In this document: positions 9,243-18,108 of the stretch, in pieces
Position numbering within the stretch: position 1 is the first letter of the stretch
How the letters are laid out: every line of letters starts with the position of its first letter
Assembly (NCBI RefSeq): GCF_000772085.1
Contig: NZ_CP009755.1
Coordinates: 992,001 to 1,056,000, forward strand
Origin: Curtobacterium sp. MR_MD2014
Lineage (GTDB): Bacteria > Actinomycetota > Actinomycetes > Actinomycetales > Microbacteriaceae
Length of the DNA: 64,000 nucleotides
Direction of reading: 5' to 3'
Program-made: the position numbers and the translations under genes
Notes under the pieces: model-generated
Database searches by the model: none
Told to the model about the DNA's origin: nothing
What the model saw: the letters and a program-made list of their open reading frames with translations, nothing else

Positions 9243-10670
9243 ATGAGCGATGCACCGACCCGTCCGCTGCGCTTCGCGGCCTTCGTCATGAACACGACGT
9301 CGCACATCCAGCACGGCCTCTGGCGGCACCCGGACGCCCGGCAGGCGGACTTCGACGACGTCACGCTGTGGACCGACCTCGCCCGGACGCTCGAGCGCGG
9401 GAAGTTCGACGCGATGTTCTTCGCGGACGTCGTCGGCACGTACGGCCCCGCCCGCGGCGACTACGCGACGAACCTCCGCGAGGGGCTGCAGATCCCCTCG
9501 AACGACCCGTCGGTGCTGCTCTCCGCGCTCGCCGTGTCGACCGAGCACCTCGGCCTGGCGTTCACCTCGAGCGTCATCCAGGCGCACCCGTTCGACTTCG
9601 CCCGCAAGGTGTCGACGCTCGACCACATCACCCGCGGCCGCATCGGGTGGAACGTCGTGACGAGCGCCCTCGACAGCGCCGCCCGGAACTTCGGCGCCGA
9701 CCGGCTCGAGGAGCACGACGAGCGCTACGCCTGGGCCGAGGAGTACCTCGAGGTCTGCGCCAAGCTGTGGGAGGGGTCGTGGGAGGACGGTGCCGTGCTC
9801 AAGGACCCGGTGCGCGGCTACGCGGACCCGGAGCTGGTGCACCGCATCGACCACCACGGCAAGCGGTACGACGTGCAGGGGCCGCACCTCAGCGCGCCCT
9901 CGCCCCAGCGGACGCCCGTGTTGTTCCAGGCCGGGTCCTCGCCGGCCGGCCGGGCCTTCGCCGCGCGGAACGCCGAGGCGCAGTTCATCCTCACCTCGAA
10001 CCGGGACGCCACCGAGCAGCTCATCCGCGAGACCCGCGACCTCGCTGCCGCCGTGGGCCGACGCCGCGAGGACATCGCGTTCTTCCTCGGCCTGACCTTC
10101 GTCACGGGATCCACCGAGGCCGAGGCGAAGGCGAAGGAAGCGGAGATCGACGAGTACCTGGCCGCCGACGGCTTCCTCGTGCACTCGAACCTCGGCTTCG
10201 ACCCGGACACCGGCGAGCCGCTCGACCCGGCGACGCCGCTGTCCGAGGTCCGGACCCAGGCCGGGCAGTCGCACCTGCAGTGGCTCCGCGAGGCCGCCGG
10301 CGACCGCGAGCCGACCATCGCCGACCTCGCCCGGCTCTCCGCCAAGCTCCGCGCACGGGTCGTCGGGACGCCCGAGCAGATCGCGGACGAGCTCGCCGCC
10401 TGGCAGCGGGTCGGGGTCGACGGCGTGAACGTCATCAACTGGACGTTGCCCGGCTCGTACGAGGAGTTCGTCGACCACATCGCGCCGACCCTGCAGGAGC
10501 GCGGACTCATGCAGTCGGAGTACCGGGAGGGCACCCTCCGCGAGAAGCTCTTCGGCCACGCGCAGCTGCCCGACTCACACCCGGCGAGGCGGTGGCGCGG
10601 CGCGTTCTCCGGCGGCGCGGCCGGGACCGGTGCGGACGAGGCGCGCGACGCCGTGGAGGTGACCGCATGA
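9243..10670 (+). CDS. FMN-dependent monooxygenase, NtaA/SnaA/DszA/SoxA family
   Basis: A 475-residue luciferase-like oxidase that uses reduced FMN supplied by a separate reductase. Family features seen: LRFAAFVMNTTSHIQHGLWRHP start, FDAMFFADVVGTYG, STLDHITRGRIGWNVVTS and QAGSSPAGRAFAARNAE. The ATG at 9243 is chosen because the family start follows at once. Members oxidise sulfur- or nitrogen-containing organic compounds such as dibenzothiophene sulfone or nitrilotriacetate. The gene overlaps the next by 4 bp. Together the pair suggests scavenging of an organosulfur compound; the substrate is not visible. Confidence 0.9.
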   Translation: MSDAPTRPLRFAAFVMNTTSHIQHGLWRHPDARQADFDDVTLWTDLARTLERGKFDAMFFADVVGTYGPARGDYATNLREGLQIPSNDPSVLLSALAVSTEHLGLAFTSSVIQAHPFDFARKVSTLDHITRGRIGWNVVTSALDSAARNFGADRLEEHDERYAWAEEYLEVCAKLWEGSWEDGAVLKDPVRGYADPELVHRIDHHGKRYDVQGPHLSAPSPQRTPVLFQAGSSPAGRAFAARNAEAQFILTSNRDATEQLIRETRDLAAAVGRRREDIAFFLGLTFVTGSTEAEAKAKEAEIDEYLAADGFLVHSNLGFDPDTGEPLDPATPLSEVRTQAGQSHLQWLREAAGDREPTIADLARLSAKLRARVVGTPEQIADELAAWQRVGVDGVNVINWTLPGSYEEFVDHIAPTLQERGLMQSEYREGTLREKLFGHAQLPDSHPARRWRGAFSGGAAGTGADEARDAVEVTA

Positions 10671-11989
10671 CGGACGCGACGACGAGCACCGGGGGTGCGC
10701 CGGGCCTCCCGAGCGACCGTCCGGACGACGTGCCAGCGAGCGCCGGGGGTGCGCCGTGCCTCCCGGCCGACCGTCTCGCAGTCCTGCGTGCGCGCTTCGC
10801 GCCGGTCGTCGAGGCGATCCGCGAGGGCGCGGTCGCGCGCGAGCTGGCGTCCGGCACCCCTGGCGACCGCGACCTCCCGCACGCCGAGGTGCGCGCGCTG
10901 GCGGACGCGGGCTTCGGGCGGCTGCGCGTGCCCGAGGAACGCGGTGGCTTCGGCGTGACGCTCGTCGAGCTCGCGCACCTGGTGGCGGACCTCGCGGCGG
11001 CGGACTCGAACATCGCGCACCTGTGGCGGGGACACTTCGGGTACACGGAGCTCGTGCTCCTGCGTCCGGACTCGCCCGCTCGGGACGAGTGGCTCCAGCG
11101 CATCGTCGGCGGGGCGATCGTGGGGAACGCGACCTCGGAGCGGACCGGCACGACGCTGGCGGACATCTCGACGACCGTCGCTCCCGACGACTCCGGCACG
11201 TGGCGGCTCGACGGGCGGAAGTTCTACTCGACCGGCACGCTCTACGCCGACTGGATCTACCTGGCGGCCGACCGCGACGGCGAGCGGGTGACCTTCGCCG
11301 TGCCGACCGGTGCACCGGGTGTGACCGGCGTCGACGACTGGGACGGCTTCGGGCAGCGCCTCACCGCTTCGGGGACGACCGTCTTCGACGGCGTCGCGGT
11401 CGACCCGGCGGTGGTCTCGGCCTACCGGGACGCGCCGCTCTCGCACATCCAGGCCTTCTACCAGCTGTACCTGCTGGCGGTCCTCGCCGGCATCGGACAG
11501 GCCGTCGTCGACGACGCCGTGGCGTTCGTCCGGCCGCGGACCCGCACGTACATCCACGCGAACGCCGCCGTACCGGGGGAGGACCCGCAGGTGCTGGCCG
11601 TGCTCGGACGGCTGTCGGCGGGGGCGTTCACCGCGCGGTCGCTCGTCGTCGCGGCGGCAGGGCTGCTCGACGGGGTCGTGGCGACGAACGAGCCCGGGGT
11701 GGGCGTCGACCACGCACTGCTCGATGCCGCCGAGAACGCCGTCTACCAGGCGCAGGTCGAGGTCGGGCCGCGGGTGCTGCAGGCGGCCACGGAGTTGTTC
11801 GAGGTCGGTGGGGCCTCGGCGGCCGACCGGACGCGGGCGCTCGACCGGCACTGGCGGAACGCCCGGGTGGTGGCGTCGCACAACCCTGCCGTCTACAAGG
11901 AGCGACTCGTGGGGGAGTACGTGCTGCACGGGCGGGGGCCGGTGGACGCGTGGGAGCGGTACCACGAGGTGGGGCCGACGCGGTTCTGA
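10667..11989 (+). CDS. Acyl-CoA dehydrogenase-fold monooxygenase, DszC/SfnB-like
   Basis: 440 residues with an acyl-CoA dehydrogenase fold: N-terminal helical domain (FGRLRVPEERGGFG), beta domain (SERTGTTLADISTTV, DGRKFYSTGTLYADW) and C-terminal helical domain. Proteins of this type adjacent to DszA-like enzymes are flavin-dependent sulfur-acquisition monooxygenases and not true beta-oxidation enzymes. The N-terminus holds a 54-bp in-frame duplication (10691 and 10745) encoding GGAPxLPxDR twice, ahead of the conserved domain. Start ATG overlaps the upstream stop. Likely co-translated partner of the FMN monooxygenase. Confidence 0.83.
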   Translation: MTDATTSTGGAPGLPSDRPDDVPASAGGAPCLPADRLAVLRARFAPVVEAIREGAVARELASGTPGDRDLPHAEVRALADAGFGRLRVPEERGGFGVTLVELAHLVADLAAADSNIAHLWRGHFGYTELVLLRPDSPARDEWLQRIVGGAIVGNATSERTGTTLADISTTVAPDDSGTWRLDGRKFYSTGTLYADWIYLAADRDGERVTFAVPTGAPGVTGVDDWDGFGQRLTASGTTVFDGVAVDPAVVSAYRDAPLSHIQAFYQLYLLAVLAGIGQAVVDDAVAFVRPRTRTYIHANAAVPGEDPQVLAVLGRLSAGAFTARSLVVAAAGLLDGVVATNEPGVGVDHALLDAAENAVYQAQVEVGPRVLQAATELFEVGGASAADRTRALDRHWRNARVVASHNPAVYKERLVGEYVLHGRGPVDAWERYHEVGPTRF

Positions 11990-12021
11990 GGGCGCCGCGC
12001 GCGCGCCGCGCGCGGCGCGTG

Positions 12022-12100
12022 CCGCCAGCGCGAGTCTCGGCCCCGCGGACACGTTCGCGTCTTCGGAGCCGCGAAACCGTCCGCCAGCGCGAGTCTCGGC
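12022..12100 (+). repeat. 20-bp direct repeat in a convergent spacer
   Basis: CCGCCAGCGCGAGTCTCGGC occurs at 12022-12041 and again at 12081-12100, between two convergent genes. The spacer also holds GC-only palindromic sequence near 11995-12020. No gene seen. Confidence 0.85.
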
Positions 12101-12140
12101 TCAGCGGGAGCCGGGGCCGGCAGCCGGGAGCCGGGCGCCT

Positions 12141-12485
12141 CTACGCCCAGCCGAGCTCGTGCAACCGAGCGTCGTCGATGCCGTAGAAGTGCCCGATCTC
12201 GTGGACGAGCGTGGTGTGCACCTCGTCCCGGAGTTCCTCGACGGTGTCGCACTCCTCGAGGTGCTGCTTCCGGAACACCACGATCCGGTCGGGGAGCTCA
12301 CCGAACCCGTACTGCCCGCGCTCGGTCGCAGCGACCCCGTCGTAGTACCCGAACAGGTCGGAGCCGTCCTCCGGCTCGTCCTCGACGACGAACACCACGT
12401 TGTCCAGCCCGTCGACCATCTCGTCGGGCAGCCGGTCGAGCTCGTCGGTCACGAGCTGCTCGAACTCGTCGGCGGACATCTCCAT
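12141..12485 (-). CDS. Small zincin-like metallopeptidase
   Basis: A 114-residue protein with the zinc-binding signature HEIGHFYGID (HExxHxxxxxD) near residue 100, the mark of the minimal MMP-like metallopeptidase family (DUF1025). The fold is N-terminal helix MSADEFEQLVTDELDRLP, beta strands, then the zinc helix. The ATG at 12485 begins this conserved core; an upstream ATG adds 16 unlikely residues. Physiological substrate unknown in the family. Confidence 0.88.
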   Translation of the reverse strand: MEMSADEFEQLVTDELDRLPDEMVDGLDNVVFVVEDEPEDGSDLFGYYDGVAATERGQYGFGELPDRIVVFRKQHLEECDTVEELRDEVHTTLVHEIGHFYGIDDARLHELGWA

Positions 12486-12529
12486 CACGAGGCCGATCGT
12501 GACACATCCGCCTGGACGGCAGCGAGCGA

Positions 12530-14629
12530 TCACCCCGCTGCGCCGCCGGTGCTCCCGTCCTGTGGGGGCAGGACCCCTGCGCTCACGAGCGCGTCTTCCA
12601 GGGCCGGGGCGACGTCCTCGGCTGCTTCGAACGTCGCGTGCGTCCCGTCGAACGAGACGGCGCGATCATCGATGACCGCCGGACACCGGCCACCAGCACA
12701 CCAGAGGGCCGTCGGATCGATGTAGGGGATGTGACTGCGCCTGGCTGCGTCCTGATCCGCCGAGATCGACGGGCGCCACCGCTGCGTCGTGCCCGTGCAG
12801 GCTTCCGGGCCGATCAGGGCACTTCCGCAGTCGTCCCACTTCGGACCGGGGACGTTGGGGCCCACGATTGCGACTGATCCGACCGCGGCGCGCACTTCGT
12901 CGATCCTGGCGATCACGCCTGCGGCCCGATCGCTCTCCGGAACATCCGTGCCGTGCAACTGCAGGGGGCCCAGGACGTTCATCACGACGAGGACATCCGG
13001 TGACGCCTGAGCGATGTGCGCCACTACCTCCTCACGGGCCTTCGAACAGTCGGTGTCGCCGTGCGCGAGTTCCAGCGTGCTGAACGGACAGCCGTACCGC
13101 GCGCCTGCGATCAGCTTCCATCCAGATCGGTGTTCAGTCATCCAGCGGAATGCTGGTGTGAGGAACTCCGCGGTCGAGTCGCCCACGATCATCAGTGACC
13201 TCGAGCCGTCGCCGAGCGTGCACTGCTCCACCGTGTGGTTCTGCCCTGGCTCGGCGCACCGAGCGACCTGCTCGAAGCGAGTGTCCTGCTCGAGCGCGGG
13301 AAGGTAGTCGTGACCACGCAATTCGTCGAGTTGAGGCTGCAGGGAATCGGGCCACGACCGGAGCGACAGACCTTGCTCGACAGCTCGTCGGCGCTCGGTC
13401 TCCACGGTTGCTGGTCCCGGCTCTGAAGGGTCGACCGCGCTCGGCTCCGGGGCGGGTGGAGCGGTCGCCTCGTACCGGGTGACGGCCGAGGCAGTCGTGA
13501 CCGTGGCGATGATCGCGAGGGCGACAACGGCTCCGGCCGACTGCTCGAGCCTGGCCGACCTGTGCCCATGGGCGAGTGTCGGCTGCGACTTCGCTGAGCC
13601 CCTCCGTCGGATCGGTCGTTCGACGAAGGCATGGGACAGCACAGCTGCGGCGACCGCGATCGCGAGCGCGACCACCGGCTCCGTCCCGAGTACGGCCGGA
13701 GCGAGGACGAGGACCGGCCAGTGCCACATGTAGAGCGCGTAGCTCCGCTCTCCGACGAGGACGAGCGGCCGTGCGCCGAGCAGCTTCGTCACCATCGTGG
13801 GCGCACCGCAACCTGCAGCGATGATCATCGCGGTTCCCGCTGCCGGAGCGAGACCAGCGGGGAACGGAACACCGACGTCGGGTCGAATCAGGAGTGCGGA
13901 AGCCACCAGCAGGAGGAGACCGGACACTGCCATGACTGCGGTCCTTCGCGGCGCTCGTGCCGGTGCCGGCCCCAGCCCCTCGAGACGGTGCGCCACCAGC
14001 GCCAGTCCGACGCCGGTTCCGAGCTGCCACAAGCGTGTCACTGTCGAGTAGAACGCGAAGACAGGCTGCGGTGCCGTGGTCGCGACGGCTGCGGCAAAGG
14101 ACGCGACCACCACGGCGGTGATGACGAACAGACCAAGCCGTCGTCGTCTGATGACGAGTAGGAGCGCCAGCGGGAGGAGGAAGTAGCACTGCTCTTCGAC
14201 ACCGAGGGACCACAGGTGACGGAAGGGCGACGGAGCCGATGCGCCGTCAAAGTAGCTAGCGTCACTGGTGATGAACCGCCAGTTGGCTGTGCCGAGGAGC
14301 CCGGCGAGTCCGTCGAACAGCGTCTGTTCCCGCCGCGAGCCGCGGAGGAACAGCGCGGAGACGGCCATGGTGAGGCCGACCACGAGGAGGGCGGTCGGCG
14401 CGAGACGTCGCGCCCGACGCCGGAAGAAGTCGATGATCCGGATCTGGCCGTGGGTCGCGCCCTCGTTCAGGAGCCCCCGTCCGACGACGAAACCGGAGAT
14501 GACGAAGAACACATCAACCCCGAGGAAACCCCCGACCGGCGTTGCGAAGGTGTGTTCCAGTAGCACCATGAGGACCGCGATTCCCCGAAGCCCCTCGATG
14601 TCCGGCCGGCGCTTGTTCGCTGAGGTCAT
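12530..14629 (-). CDS. Membrane acyltransferase with SGNH domain, OafA/YrhL type
   Basis: 699 residues. The N-terminal half is an acyltransferase-3 domain of about ten membrane segments, starting with RPDIEGLRGIAVLMVLLEHT (the catalytic His of the family) and FFVISGFVV. A linker and a periplasmic SGNH hydrolase domain follow, with GDST as the nucleophile block (about residue 485) and DGTHATF as the Asp-His block. Such proteins O-acetylate cell-surface glycans. Base composition is noticeably less GC-extreme than neighbouring genes, consistent with acquisition by transfer. The start codon lies 6 nt from a TAGTCT -10 element. Confidence 0.9.
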   Translation of the reverse strand: MTSANKRRPDIEGLRGIAVLMVLLEHTFATPVGGFLGVDVFFVISGFVVGRGLLNEGATHGQIRIIDFFRRRARRLAPTALLVVGLTMAVSALFLRGSRREQTLFDGLAGLLGTANWRFITSDASYFDGASAPSPFRHLWSLGVEEQCYFLLPLALLLVIRRRRLGLFVITAVVVASFAAAVATTAPQPVFAFYSTVTRLWQLGTGVGLALVAHRLEGLGPAPARAPRRTAVMAVSGLLLLVASALLIRPDVGVPFPAGLAPAAGTAMIIAAGCGAPTMVTKLLGARPLVLVGERSYALYMWHWPVLVLAPAVLGTEPVVALAIAVAAAVLSHAFVERPIRRRGSAKSQPTLAHGHRSARLEQSAGAVVALAIIATVTTASAVTRYEATAPPAPEPSAVDPSEPGPATVETERRRAVEQGLSLRSWPDSLQPQLDELRGHDYLPALEQDTRFEQVARCAEPGQNHTVEQCTLGDGSRSLMIVGDSTAEFLTPAFRWMTEHRSGWKLIAGARYGCPFSTLELAHGDTDCSKAREEVVAHIAQASPDVLVVMNVLGPLQLHGTDVPESDRAAGVIARIDEVRAAVGSVAIVGPNVPGPKWDDCGSALIGPEACTGTTQRWRPSISADQDAARRSHIPYIDPTALWCAGGRCPAVIDDRAVSFDGTHATFEAAEDVAPALEDALVSAGVLPPQDGSTGGAAG

Positions 14630-14635
14630 GTAGCG

Positions 14636-14641
14636 AGACTA
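14636..14641 (-). promoter_or_regulatory. -10 element of predicted leaderless promoter (acyltransferase)
   Basis: TAGTCT on the minus strand is followed by 6 nt and the ATG at 14629. No ribosome binding site is present. Confidence 0.5.
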
Positions 14642-14693
14642 GGCCGGGCTGGTACATCAGTTCCAGAAGGTGATATTCCACTGTGGAGAGATC

Positions 14694-14733
14694 GCAAAAA
14701 AGGACCGTCCCCGCGCTAACGGGGACGGTCCTA
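14694..14733 (-). terminator. Intrinsic terminator of tRNA-His
   Basis: On the minus strand AGGACCGTCCCCG and its complement form a 13-bp stem with a 6-nt loop, followed by a run of six T. It lies directly after the tRNA-His 3' end. Confidence 0.92.
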
Positions 14734-14734
14734 C

Positions 14735-14810
14735 TGGGGTGAATAACGGGTCTCGAACCCGCGACCTCCTAGACCACAACCAGGCGCTCTACCAACTGAG
14801 CTATATCCAC
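14735..14810 (-). tRNA. tRNA-His (GTG)
   Basis: Full cloverleaf on the minus strand: acceptor GTGGATA/TATTCAC, D-arm GCTCAGTTGGTAGAGC, anticodon loop TTGTGGT with anticodon GTG, T-arm with GGTTCGAGACC, CCA encoded. The base before the acceptor is G (14811) and the discriminator is C, the G-1:C73 identity pair of histidine tRNAs. Confidence 0.97.
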
Positions 14811-14885
14811 CATGTCCGAACCGGCTGACCGGCGCGACCACTCAATAGTAGTACATGCCGGAGGCCGCGACGACCACGCGTGTCG

Positions 14886-15524
14886 CTACTCCGCCGTGGG
14901 CTGCCCGAGCCGCGGTTCCCACTTCTCGACCACCTCGGCCGCGACGGCGCGGACGTCCTCGGTCGTCGGGCCGGGCTCCGGGATGAAGCCGGCGCGACGG
15001 TAGTACTCGAGCTCGCGGATCGACTCGAGGATGTCCGCGAGGGCACGGTGGCCGCCGTGCTTCTCCGGCGCGTTGAAGTACACGCGCGGGAACCAGCGGC
15101 GGCAGAGCTCCTTGATGCTCGACACGTCGACGCTGCGGTAGTGCAGGTGCCCGTCGACGCGGGGCATGTACTTCGACAGGAAGGCGCGGTCCGTGCCGAT
15201 CGTGTTGCCGGCCAGCGGCGCGCTGCCCTCGGCCGGGACGTGCTGGAGGATGTACTCGAGCACCTGGTACTCGGCGTCCGCCAGCGAGACACCGTCCGGG
15301 ATCGCCTCGGCGAGGCCCGAAGTCGCGTGCATGTTCGTGACGAACTCGTTCATGTTGTCGAGCGCCGACTGGTCGGGCTTGATCACGATGTCGAACCCGG
15401 GGTGCACGGGGACGAGGTCGAAGTCCGTGACGACGACGGCCACCTCGACGAGTTGGTCGACCTCGACGTCGAGGCCGGTCATCTCGCAGTCGATCCAGAC
15501 GAGGCGGTCGTTCGCAGTTGCCAT
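14886..15524 (-). CDS. orn: Oligoribonuclease
   Basis: 3'-5' exonuclease that degrades 2-5 nt RNA and c-di-GMP-derived dinucleotides in the cytoplasm. The 212-residue DEDDh protein shows WIDCEMTGLD (Exo I, residues about 10-19), NTIGTDRAFLSKYMP (Exo II) and HGGHRALADILESI (Exo III). The ATG at 15524 starts exactly at the conserved N-terminus and is preceded by TAGGAT 7 nt away, so an upstream start is unlikely. It lies upstream of tRNA-His. Confidence 0.96.
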   Translation of the reverse strand: MATANDRLVWIDCEMTGLDVEVDQLVEVAVVVTDFDLVPVHPGFDIVIKPDQSALDNMNEFVTNMHATSGLAEAIPDGVSLADAEYQVLEYILQHVPAEGSAPLAGNTIGTDRAFLSKYMPRVDGHLHYRSVDVSSIKELCRRWFPRVYFNAPEKHGGHRALADILESIRELEYYRRAGFIPEPGPTTEDVRAVAAEVVEKWEPRLGQPTAE

Positions 15525-15531
15525 GTCCTCG

Positions 15532-15537
15532 ATCCTA
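15532..15537 (-). promoter_or_regulatory. -10 element of predicted leaderless promoter (orn)
   Basis: TAGGAT on the minus strand, then 7 nt, then the ATG of orn. No ribosome binding site. Confidence 0.55.
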
Positions 15538-15657
15538 TTCCGCACGGGTGACGCTCCCGCGCCCGGACCCGAGGCTGTGGAGCGATCCAGGTCGGCACCG
15601 TGCCGGCTCCGCTCGAGGCGACACCGGGACGCCGTGGACACACGGCTGCCCCTGGCC

Positions 15658-15972
15658 GAGCGGGCGGAACCGGCAGCCGCGATCCGGAACGGCGGCAGGA
15701 TCCGCCCGCTCGCGCCGCGCGCGGTCCGGATCCAGGTGGGCCGTGCCTCCCGGTCGGTCCGTGAGCGGGCGGAACCCGCACTCGCGATCCGGAACGGCGG
15801 CAGGATCCGCCCGCTCGCGGCGCGAGCGGTCCGGATCGACGTGGACCGTGCCTCCCGGTCGGTCCGTGAGCGGGCGGAACCCGCACTCGCGATCCGGAAC
15901 GACGGCAGGATCCGCCCGCTGGCGACCGGGCTGTCCCTGCAGTGTCGCGTCGTGCCTCCCGGTCGGCCGGTC
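15658..15972. repeat. 105-bp tandem repeat carrying the inverted-arm module, three units
   Basis: Units begin at 15658, 15763 and 15868 with period 105 bp; the first two are nearly identical, the third diverges toward its end. Each unit opens with arms GAGCGGGCGGA and TCCGCCCGCTC whose starts are exactly 43 bp apart (15658/15701, 15763/15806, 15868/15911), so each could fold into a long-loop hairpin. The remainder contains CCGTGCCTCCCGGTCGGTCC. Open frames cross the repeat on both strands, but the three-fold tandem structure and lack of any family motif speak against a gene. Confidence 0.9.
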
Positions 15973-15977
15973 CAGGC

Positions 15978-16031
15978 GCGCGGGCGGAATCGTCGACCGG
16001 GCGATCATCAGGGCTCGCCTTCCGCCCGCTC
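15978..16031. repeat. Inverted-arm module, single copy
   Basis: Arms GCGCGGGCGGA (15978) and TCCGCCCGCTC (16021) are again 43 bp apart, with an inner sequence unrelated to the tandem copies upstream. Confidence 0.75.
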
Positions 16032-16112
16032 GCGTTCACGCGGCTGCCCTCACCACCGGTCTGGAGGCTCGACCCGCGTCCGCGGGTCCGCTCGGCCCGT
16101 CCTCCGGTTGCC

Positions 16113-16167
16113 CAGTGGGCGGAAGCGGTCGGGCGGACGGCGCCGGCCCGGCGCGTCCTGCCCGCTC
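16113..16167. repeat. Inverted-arm module, diverged copy
   Basis: Left arm CAGTGGGCGGA (16113) and right arm CCTGCCCGCTC (16157), spacing 44. The flanking DNA from 15540 to 16410 contains no gene I can support. Confidence 0.55.
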
Positions 16168-16328
16168 GCGCGGCCTGCCCAGCGCACTCGGCCCCGAGGG
16201 CCCCAGTACGCCCGAGGGGTCCACCCCTGGATCTCCATCCACTCGCCCACGCGCGCCCGCACATGACGAACGGGCGAGACCCGCGACCGGACCGGAGTCC
16301 CGACCGCAGCCCTCGCCCGCAGCGAAGC

Positions 16329-16404
16329 GCACCGAGCGCGAGCAGGCTCATCGCCCACTCGCGCTCGCACCGAGCGCGAGCGGGCTCACCGCCCACCCGC
16401 GCTC
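16329..16404. repeat. 38-bp tandem duplication
   Basis: Two units, 16329-16366 and 16367-16404, starting GCACCGAGCGCGAG and differing at only three positions or so. They end just beyond the MFS stop codon. Confidence 0.9.
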
Positions 16405-16412
16405 GTGTCGAC

Positions 16413-17651
16413 TCAGACCATCTCGCCCGCCGAGATCGCCTCTGCCTCGACACGCTCCGGCTCGGCCCCGTCGTCGACCCGCCGCAGCACCTTGGTGGTC
16501 AGCACCACGACCACGAACGCGACCGCCACCGAGACCCCGGCGAACACGTAGGCCGCCGACGGCGAGAACGAGTCGGCGAGCAGCGTCGCCACGGGCGGGG
16601 CGATCGCACCGCCGATGAAGCGCACCGCGGAGTACGCGCTCGATGCCACCGAGCGGGGGAGGTCCGTCGCCTCCATCACGCACTCGGTGAGCACCGTGTT
16701 GAGGACACCGAGCACGAGGCCGCCGATGACCACGCAGATGATGAGCCCGGCCTGCGAGGTCACGACGACCGCCGCGGCGAACAGGTCGAGGGCGAGGAGC
16801 GGCAGCGCGATCTTCAGCACGGTCGTGCGGCGCATGCGCGCGGTCAGCATCGGGGCGACCCACACGGAGGTGATCGCGAGCCCGACACCCCACCCGAAGA
16901 AGGTGAAACCGATGCCGAGTGCGCCGAAGCCGAGCGGGAACGGCGTGTACGCGAGCAGCACGAAGAAGCCGATGTTGTAGAAGAGCGCGGTCACCGCGAG
17001 GGCCGCGAGCGCCGGCTGTCCGAGGGCGCGGAACGGTGCCGAGAGCTTCGTCGGCGTGGGCTTCTCGAGTCCGGAGGTCTTGAGCAGCGCGACGACGGCG
17101 ATGAACGCGATCGCCATCAGGGTGGTGACGCCGAAGAAGGGACCGCGCCAGCTCACCGACCCGAGCAGTCCGCCGACCAGGGGCCCGACGGCGATGCCGA
17201 GGCCGAGCGCTGCCTCGTAGAGGATGATCGCCGACGCCGTACCACCGGACGCTGCACCGACGATGGTCGCGAGTGCGGTGGAGATGAAGAGCGCGTTGCC
17301 CAGACCCCAACCGGCGCGGAAGCCGATGATGTTCCAGACGCTGCCCGAGGTCGCGGCGAGCACCGAGAAGACCACGATGAGCGCGAGCCCGATGAGCAGG
17401 GTGTTCTTCGCACCGATGCGGCTCGACACCCAGCTGGTGAAGAACATGGCGACGCCGGTGACGGCGAGGTAGCTCGTGAAGAGCAGTTCGGTCTGCGCGG
17501 CGGTGGCGTGCAGCGACGTCGCGATCGCGGGGAGGATCGGGTCGACCAGGCCGATGCCCATGAAGGCGACGACGCAGGCGAACGCGATCGCCCAGACGGC
17601 GGACGACTGCTTGAGGATGCTGCCGGACGCAGCGGGTGCGTGGGCGTTCAC
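16413..17651 (-). CDS. MFS drug/metabolite efflux transporter
   Basis: 412 residues with twelve predicted membrane segments. Motifs: FMGIGLVDPILPAIATSL in helix 1, SSRIGAKNTLLIG (motif A position) and GLGIAVGPLVGGLLG (motif C, antiporter signature) in helix 5. This places it among DHA1-type proton antiporters. The GTG start overlaps the MarR stop by 4 bp; regulator-pump operons of this type usually answer a toxic compound that is also exported. Confidence 0.88.
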   Translation of the reverse strand: MNAHAPAASGSILKQSSAVWAIAFACVVAFMGIGLVDPILPAIATSLHATAAQTELLFTSYLAVTGVAMFFTSWVSSRIGAKNTLLIGLALIVVFSVLAATSGSVWNIIGFRAGWGLGNALFISTALATIVGAASGGTASAIILYEAALGLGIAVGPLVGGLLGSVSWRGPFFGVTTLMAIAFIAVVALLKTSGLEKPTPTKLSAPFRALGQPALAALAVTALFYNIGFFVLLAYTPFPLGFGALGIGFTFFGWGVGLAITSVWVAPMLTARMRRTTVLKIALPLLALDLFAAAVVVTSQAGLIICVVIGGLVLGVLNTVLTECVMEATDLPRSVASSAYSAVRFIGGAIAPPVATLLADSFSPSAAYVFAGVSVAVAFVVVVLTTKVLRRVDDGAEPERVEAEAISAGEMV

Positions 17652-18097
17652 GCGTGGATCTCCGTTCTGGTGGGGTTCGTGGTGGTGCGCGAGGCGATGA
17701 TGGCGGCGGCGTCGCGCAGGACGTCCCAGTCGTCGTCGTCGAGGTCGGCGAAGACCGGTCCGACGGAGTCGGCGATCGTCGCGCGCCAGGTGGCGAGCCG
17801 CTCGCGCCCCGCATCGGTGAGCTCGATGAGCTGTCCGCGTGAGTCGTCGGGGTCGACGGTGCGCGAGAGCAGACCGTCGGTGAGCATGCCGGCGACGATC
17901 CGGGTCATCGTGGGCTGTGCCACACGGGACGCGGCGGCGAGCTCACCGAGGCGCAGCGGCTGCTCGGTCTCGAGGATGCCGAGCGTGCGCCAGACCGCGG
18001 CCGAGGTGGCGTCGCCGGAGGCCTGCGCCGCAGCACGGACCAAGCGGTTGACCGAGATGATCAGCGTCTCCAGTGCCTGCGCCCGTGATGATTCCAT
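17648..18097 (-). CDS. MarR-family transcriptional regulator
   Basis: 149-residue winged-helix repressor: helix-turn-helix LGELAAASRVAQPTMTRIVAGML and wing region VDPDDSRGQLIELTDAG (the DxRxxxxxLT signature). The ATG at 18097 is chosen because it starts the first helix and follows a promoter region; a longer frame has no family match. It is co-transcribed with the MFS pump and probably represses both from the palindrome at 18109. Confidence 0.93.
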   Translation of the reverse strand: MESSRAQALETLIISVNRLVRAAAQASGDATSAAVWRTLGILETEQPLRLGELAAASRVAQPTMTRIVAGMLTDGLLSRTVDPDDSRGQLIELTDAGRERLATWRATIADSVGPVFADLDDDDWDVLRDAAAIIASRTTTNPTRTEIHA

Positions 18098-18108
18098 GTC
18101 TGAACTAT

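Noticed and set aside
15535..16332. Several open frames on both strands
   Set aside because: They run through tandem repeats and encode repeated peptides without any domain or plausible start.
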